Shown here piece after piece: positions 58,636-64,000 of a DNA stretch of 64,000 nucleotides (the stretch's first letter is position 1; every line of letters starts with the position of its first letter). Below the pieces are notes generated by a model. The model searched no databases. It was not told the origin of the DNA and saw only the letters and a list, made by a program, of their open reading frames with translations. The position numbers and the translations under genes are program-made. The DNA lies in the NCBI RefSeq assembly GCF_036370855.1, contig NC_088101.1, positions 66,153,559 to 66,217,558 on the forward strand. The letters are read 5' to 3'. The DNA comes from Dromaius novaehollandiae (taxonomy: Eukaryota; Chordata; Aves; Casuariiformes; Dromaiidae).

Positions 58636-61600
58636 ACTCATTGATGTCTTCCGCTTAGGATCACTACAGCATAATCATGGTGTTTGAAGAAACACAATCA
58701 AAATTACACATATGTTCAGAAATCAAGAAAACACGGGGTTATGATAGTGTGTAAAAAGCATGTATATGTGTAAGGGTAACAATAGAGTATACATATATAA
58801 GGGTTATTGCAGGCCGCCTGTGCACTTTGTATAATCTGAGCTCACTTTGCTGCTGCTGCCACTCCATGGCCCCTGCGCACTCTTTTCAGTTTGAACTGTG
58901 GTTTCCTGCCTAGGCCAGGAGCCTTCATCTGCAGTTCTGAGAGGAAGATATCCAGCCCACTCAGACCACTGACTGCCAAGATCTTCAGTCTTTCTCTGTG
59001 ACAGTCTCCCTCCTCATTCACTTTCAGATCTGCTGCTTGCTTCTTGAGGCCTTTCTGCATCAGTAATGACAAATGGAACAGCAAGCAGAATCCCATATGG
59101 AAGATTTCTCAGGAGAAGAACCATTATCTGAACTCAGCAGGGGCTGAGGAGAGCAAAAGTAACCCCTTTCAAACTCCTAACCCTTTCTTCTCCTCCCTCA
59201 ACCCTCTGACACAGTGGGGCTGATTTGATGCTCTAGTACTGATGCTGCACAAGAAAGGCAGCACCAGCTAACCTTTTCTAGCATGCTGCAGCTCTCTCAG
59301 ACTCTTCTGCTTTTTGTAAAGCCTTGTTCCCATACCAGTCTTATGCATCCCCAGTGTATATTCCTGCCTTTCCCAAAAGAATGTGTGTCTGGCAGAAGGT
59401 GAATTGTCCACGTAGAGAAATGATGCCATACAAAATAATAACGTATCATCAGATTGCATACACCAATGTATCTCACATAGTCTAATGGTTAGAGAGATTT
59501 TTCTTTTTTATTCTGTCTTCGTATTTCTCTATGGTAAGTGCAAAACCTAACATGGTGTGATCAGCAGGTGGTTCAGTCCCAAGCTCGCTTAGCCCTTGGC
59601 ATCTTTGTTCAAGCCACAAGGATAACATTAAGTAATGCCAACTGAAAGGCTGTTCTTGTGGTATGCTATATGCATATACTAAGACTGGAACAATCTACAG
59701 CTTTCACACAAGTAATCAAACTATACTGGCTCTAATCATGAACTAAAGGTCATAGTACTATGAAGTCCACTACTAACTCACTGCTGTTTCATTTCACTTT
59801 TTCTTCTATTTTTGCCTCTGTGATCTACAATTCTGTGTGAAAAAAGCATCCTGTTGGTCAGTGGTTTTGACTTTTTCTTTCCAATCAATCTGATTTATTG
59901 TTTTGCTTATTTTTAATGCTTTTATTTATCTTCTCCTGTGGAGGTTAGTAATACAAACCAAAAAAAAGACCAAACAAACAAAAGAAAGATGCTATTAGTG
60001 TAACGAGTGAGCAAATAAAATTTGTTATAGTAATAATTTTCAATTCTGCTTCCAATTTACTCAGAACTTCTTCCAGTCTCTGCAGAACTGATGCTAAGAT
60101 AGGAACTTATTTTGCTGCAGCCTGCAGGTATGCAGGCAGGACCTTCTGCCAAGTATGGAGTTCTTCATGTCCCTTAAAGGTTCTCTTGTAGGAATGGATT
60201 TTAGTAAATGTATAAACTGAGTACGAGTTGATGCCTGCTATCAAAGATGATTAAAAATGAGCATGGCTTCGGAAGTCAGTGCCATCAGCAAAGTAAAATT
60301 GAAAGAGGAGCAAAGAATCTGCTGTACAAATTGAAAAATCTGTTGGATAATACTACTTTTGATAGTAGAGGATAGGTATCACACTTCACAAGTTGCTCAT
60401 TATCACCGACTTCCTGTAACCAGAAGACTCTAATGCATACAATCTCTGGTCACTTCACTCACTCTTAAAAAAGCTAGAAAAAAACTTAAATAAGCTGCTC
60501 TGGCTTCTGAAAAACAATTTGCCACAATATCAGCTGAAAAAAAAGAAGATTCAGTTCATTGGTACTGTAGTTATATGCTTGAGCAACTTTTGGGATAGAG
60601 GAATGCTGTGCATGAATTCAGAAACAAGTAGAAAATAGACAGGGCAGATGTTATGCTGACCTATGCTCATTAGAATCTGATAGGTAGTTTGGTTTTCCCT
60701 TTTTTGACCAGTTAATATTGCCTCTAGGAAAATCATTATCAACAGTACATCTTTAAGCCAGGTGTTATCACACACCGGATATCTATACTTCTCTGGGGAA
60801 AAAAATGAGTTCAGCTGAAAAATAAAACTGATACTGATACTGCTGCTGGTGTACAACAAGGAGTAGAAGTTTATACATAAATGAATGTACATAAATATAC
60901 ATTTCTACATAAATATAGATATGGTCCAGCTGTAAGAAATGACTTGATAGATGTTTGAATTATTATTTTTCAAAGAATATTTCTCTCTTCTTTTCATAAT
61001 ATTTTTACTGACAGATCTTCCTCTGCATCATATTTCTAACACATACAACTGAACAGAAAAGAAAATGTATTGCTGTTCTAATGACAATTATTCTATAGAT
61101 TCTTACCCCAGCACCTCCTTGGGCTGGTGAATTAGCATCTGAATGGAATTCCTGTTGGAAGTTTCTCTATGCTTTTTGTCCCCGAAATAACAAAGTGATG
61201 AGATGTTTTATGAGCTTTATTTGTCCAACTGATGTCAAAGCAATGTGCTTTGCATTTAAAACACAGAAAAGGATTTCCACAGCCTGATGCAACCCTTGAA
61301 AAAATCTGTTCTACTGTTCTGCACGAACTGAGTTTCACATTACCTATATTCATTCATGGTGTACGAGGCGAGTGGAAGGATTTTATATTTTCCTTACCAT
61401 TACAGATCTTGGAAATCAAGATCATTAATTCCCTTAGCAAACAATGGAAAGCAAAGGTAGAGACAAAAAGACAACAATATGGAATATTTCATGTTCCATG
61501 AATAAGAAGGGATCTGAGAGCCTGTAATCTTCTACAATCAGGAAAGCATAACAAGGATAGGGCCATTTAACAAGAAAGCTGTTATCAATAAACAGAAATA

Positions 61601-62164
61601 AACAAATGAAGACATTTCAGTTTGTTCCTTGATAAAATACACTTCTTTTGAACTTTTAAACTGTTGTTTTAAGCACAGGATATGCAGATTGGTTTTATAC
61701 ATCAGGGGAAAGCCATGTACCTGTTCTATCTGGAGTCATTAACAATATTATTTATTGTCTAAGTACATTTCTTATTAATCGTATTTTTTTAGGTAGTATT
61801 CTGCCTGATCCTTCAAGGAACAATATGGATCTCTAAGTGGATGTCGAATTAGATTAATAGACTATAATATTGGCTATCTATGACAGAATCAGCAGAATGT
61901 TAAGTTATAGTTACTCATATTTCAATCTCTTCCATTTAAAAACATTAAGATCAAACAATTATACAACTAATAGTTCATGTCATTCAGAATTACATAATGA
62001 TGGAAAGATATATCTCAGATATATTATATCACATTTTTCTATTAACTGTTTTACTTTACCTGAGCAGGGGTTTTCTTTTAATAGTACATGATGATAGAGT
62101 AACCTAAGTTCTTCAGTGGCTAGAATTAATGTGAGACTGCAAGTTATTTGTATATGTGAACCTA
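58636..62164. other. AT-rich intergenic sequence
   Basis: No gene recognised. Frames at 58842-59096 (minus, 84 codons) and 60551-60892 (minus, 113 codons) lack domains. Mean composition is AT-rich with no clear repeats. Confidence 0.6.
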
Positions 62165-62742
62165 TTTTTCCTGTGTTTAGTAAATCACATTTATCAGAAT
62201 TAAATTTCACTTGTCACCATGAAAGTAAGTTTTAGATTCTTTGGAAATCTTGTACAATTTCTGCAATCTTGACTAATCTAAATAATGTTGTGCTCTTAGC
62301 AAATATCACCACCTTCCTCCTCATCTTCATCTTCTTTTCCATATCAGAATGGAGTATATCAAATAACCACATTCCTCATGCAGACCTTTGGGGAATCCAG
62401 CTATTAACTTTTTTGTCATGCCGAAAATTGATAATTTATTCTTACACTTTTTTTTCCTATATCTAAACCTGTTTCTAATCTATCACAGTACTTTACCTTT
62501 CTTGAAATGACTAGTAAGTTTCTGTAAAAGCTTCTGTGAAGGACTTTGTTAAAGACTTTTAAAGGTCAAAATAAATTATATGAACCTGTTCCCTTTTATC
62601 CACTATTCTAATAGATTAGGTGGACTTGAATTTCCTTTGCAGAAGCCATGCTGGTTTATCCTGCTCATAATGAGTTTATCTAGGTGGCTTATAACTCAGT
62701 CTTTAATAATAGTTTCAACCCATTTATCTAGATACCAGGGCA
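62165..62742 (-). mobile_element. Degraded CR1-like LINE with reverse-transcriptase remnant
   Basis: The minus strand retains a reverse-transcriptase signature of CR1-type LINEs. RC of 62600-62660 reads, with decay, as NQHGFCKGNSSPPNLL, matching the family motif SQHGF-KG-S-TNL; the QHG codons are at 62645-62653. RC of 62540-62580 is a decayed version of the following VYFDFSKAFDTVSH catalytic-core segment (about 'IYFDL'). Further left, phrases equivalent to 'gcaaatttt..' and 'gacccttggggaaccccact' (GACCTTTGGGGAATCC, 62382) also fit the antisense CR1 order. There are stops and frameshifts throughout; it is a fossil. Confidence 0.7.
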
Positions 62743-63070
62743 CTGCAGAGGCTGGTGGCTTCCCAGGGGCTGGTAGCACCAGGCGCTCCCACGGGGCCAG
62801 GCCGGGCTTTGCCACCAGGGCCTGTCCCACCACCCTGCCGGGGAGCAGCACAGCCGGGGGTGGCCCCAGCCCCAGCCTCGGGCATTGGGCACCACTGCGG
62901 GGCTGGGGCCGGAACAGGCGGTTGCCCTGCGGTTGCCTGCAGATCAGGGTTAGGATCTGAATCGACAGGGTACGTGGCCAGGCACAGGGACATCATGGCG
63001 ATGCAGCTGCAGCGTAGCTGACGTGGGCCCAGGGCCTCAGTTTAAGAGCAGCTCGCACAGCAGGAGAGGC
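62743..63070. other. GC-rich island abutting the CR1 fossil
   Basis: Composition changes abruptly at about 62740, right at the edge of the recognisable reverse-transcriptase sequence, to about 300 bp of GC-rich DNA with CCCAGCCCC-type runs. Three open frames, in different phases or strands, cross it (62580-62960, 62755-63021, 62724-62996), all proline/glycine/alanine-rich with no domain. Two 11-mers are shared with the 58.4 kb island. It may be a separate insertion. Confidence 0.45.
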
Positions 63071-64000
63071 AAGAGGACCTCCCCGAGGCTTTGTCCAGCT
63101 CTTTCTTCACAACAGCTCTTATCAGCTGGCCATGAATGCTGCCAGCTTAACCCCTAGAAGTGTGTGAGTGCACAAAGGGCTCTGAAATAGAAAAAAGGTG
63201 GAGCTTATTGGCTTATTGGCTATGTAGATGCACCTGACCTAATATGTTTTTATTAAACTTTATATTGGTATGATCACTTAGATTACTTTACGGAATGCCT
63301 ATATGCATTTGAAGCAATAAAAGGGTAAAGGCTTGTTCTTAAGGAGAGGTGTAAGAGGATTCGTGGGTGTACGGGCAGTAATTTAACTATTCATTTTAAG
63401 GGAGGCAAAGACAATTTGAGAAACCGATCCGCATAGAGTGTAGAAATTTCATGTAATAGTACAGGCCACAAAATCACTTCTATCCTTATAACTACTTTTT
63501 GATTCTTTGCAATTTTTTCTCTCCATCTCTGAACCAAACTTCCAGGGTAATGACAGAGCTGATACTGGATTTCACTAATCTGCATTGATAGGGAAGCACC
63601 CTTGAAGATAACTTGGTTCTTCTGTTCAAAGACTAGTGCTACTCTCCAGCAACTGATTTATTTGTAAATTATCTAGAAAGGTTGATCTGTTACCTGACAG
63701 ATGGTGATCATTTTGTGCAAGGGTGGTGGACACAATGTATTCTAAGATTTAGAAGAAAAGAGAAAAGAATGATATGGTATTCTCTGAAAGACTGTCCTGA
63801 GCTCAAGAAAGCTTCCAAGGAAGAAGAGAGAGAAAAAGATATGAATATTTTTCTTTTTTTTTTTCTTTGTGGAGCCATATCCGTTGTGTTATGTACACAA
63901 TACTTGTGCAAACATTTGTATCTGTGTCATGGTATGTACCTCTGGAAGGAAGAACTGTAAAAAAAGAATGCCTACAAAATTAAGGTCTAGGAAAACCTTG
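63071..64000. other. Intergenic sequence at right edge
   Basis: No gene recognised. It contains a duplicated GGCTTATT phrase at 63203-63219 and an AATAAA at 63316-63321 followed by sequence of LTR-like flavour (AGGATTCGTGGGTGTACGGG), which might belong with the GC-rich island to the left as a retroelement remnant. The short frames at 63682-63960 are unsupported. Confidence 0.45.

Noticed and set aside
62580..63021. Proline/glycine-rich frames in the GC-rich island as a coding exon
   Set aside because: Frames in different phases and strands are all open because the segment is GC-rich; one begins inside the CR1 fossil, and no splice or domain evidence was found.

Overview
The window looks like nuclear DNA from a bird. 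One gene is recognisable: the large first coding exon of protocadherin-7 (PCDH7, also called NF-protocadherin or BH-protocadherin), on the minus strand. Three things point to a bird: the close match of this exon to vertebrate PCDH7 as I know it, a well-preserved 3' end of a CR1 LINE with ATTCTGTG terminal repeats, and older CR1-like and MIR-like relics in otherwise repeat-poor, AT-rich sequence. I cannot name the species.

Layout, left to right. Positions 1-660 are the start of the intron after PCDH7 exon 1. Positions 669-3863 are the coding part of exon 1: 1065 residues with a signal peptide, seven cadherin repeats, a transmembrane helix and the CM1 and CM2 cytoplasmic motifs, ending exactly at a consensus splice donor. 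Positions 3864 to about 5660 hold the 5' leader and proximal promoter region, rich in CT/GA repeats. Further upstream, about 6370-8780, are three more GC- and CpG-rich blocks and a striking C-tract/CA minisatellite (8076-8303). The gene reads leftwards, so everything to the right is upstream sequence.

From about 8.8 kb to 64 kb I see no credible protein-coding gene, tRNA or rRNA. The small ORFs there have no recognisable domains and are what AT-rich DNA gives by chance. This fits the gene desert that flanks PCDH7 in other vertebrates. Recognisable contents are degraded CR1-like LINE fossils (12.84-13.64 kb, 29.15 kb, 62.17-62.74 kb), one younger CR1 3' end (44.29 kb), three MIR-type SINE relics, an LTR-retroelement-like segment with nested internal duplications (30.2-31.8 kb), a perfect 126-bp tandem duplication (54.25-54.50 kb), a poly(A) tract with retroposition hallmarks (51.3 kb), and two GC-rich islands near the right end (58.44-58.63 and 62.74-63.07 kb). 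Several AT-rich stretches with clustered homeodomain-type TAATTA sites may be conserved enhancers, but that needs alignment.

No multi-gene system, CRISPR array or operon is present, and I found no convincing undescribed biological system. The most distinctive observations are the minisatellite upstream of PCDH7, the mosaic LTR-like element, the 126-bp exact duplication, and the homopolymer tracts and read-through frame in PCDH7 exon 1.
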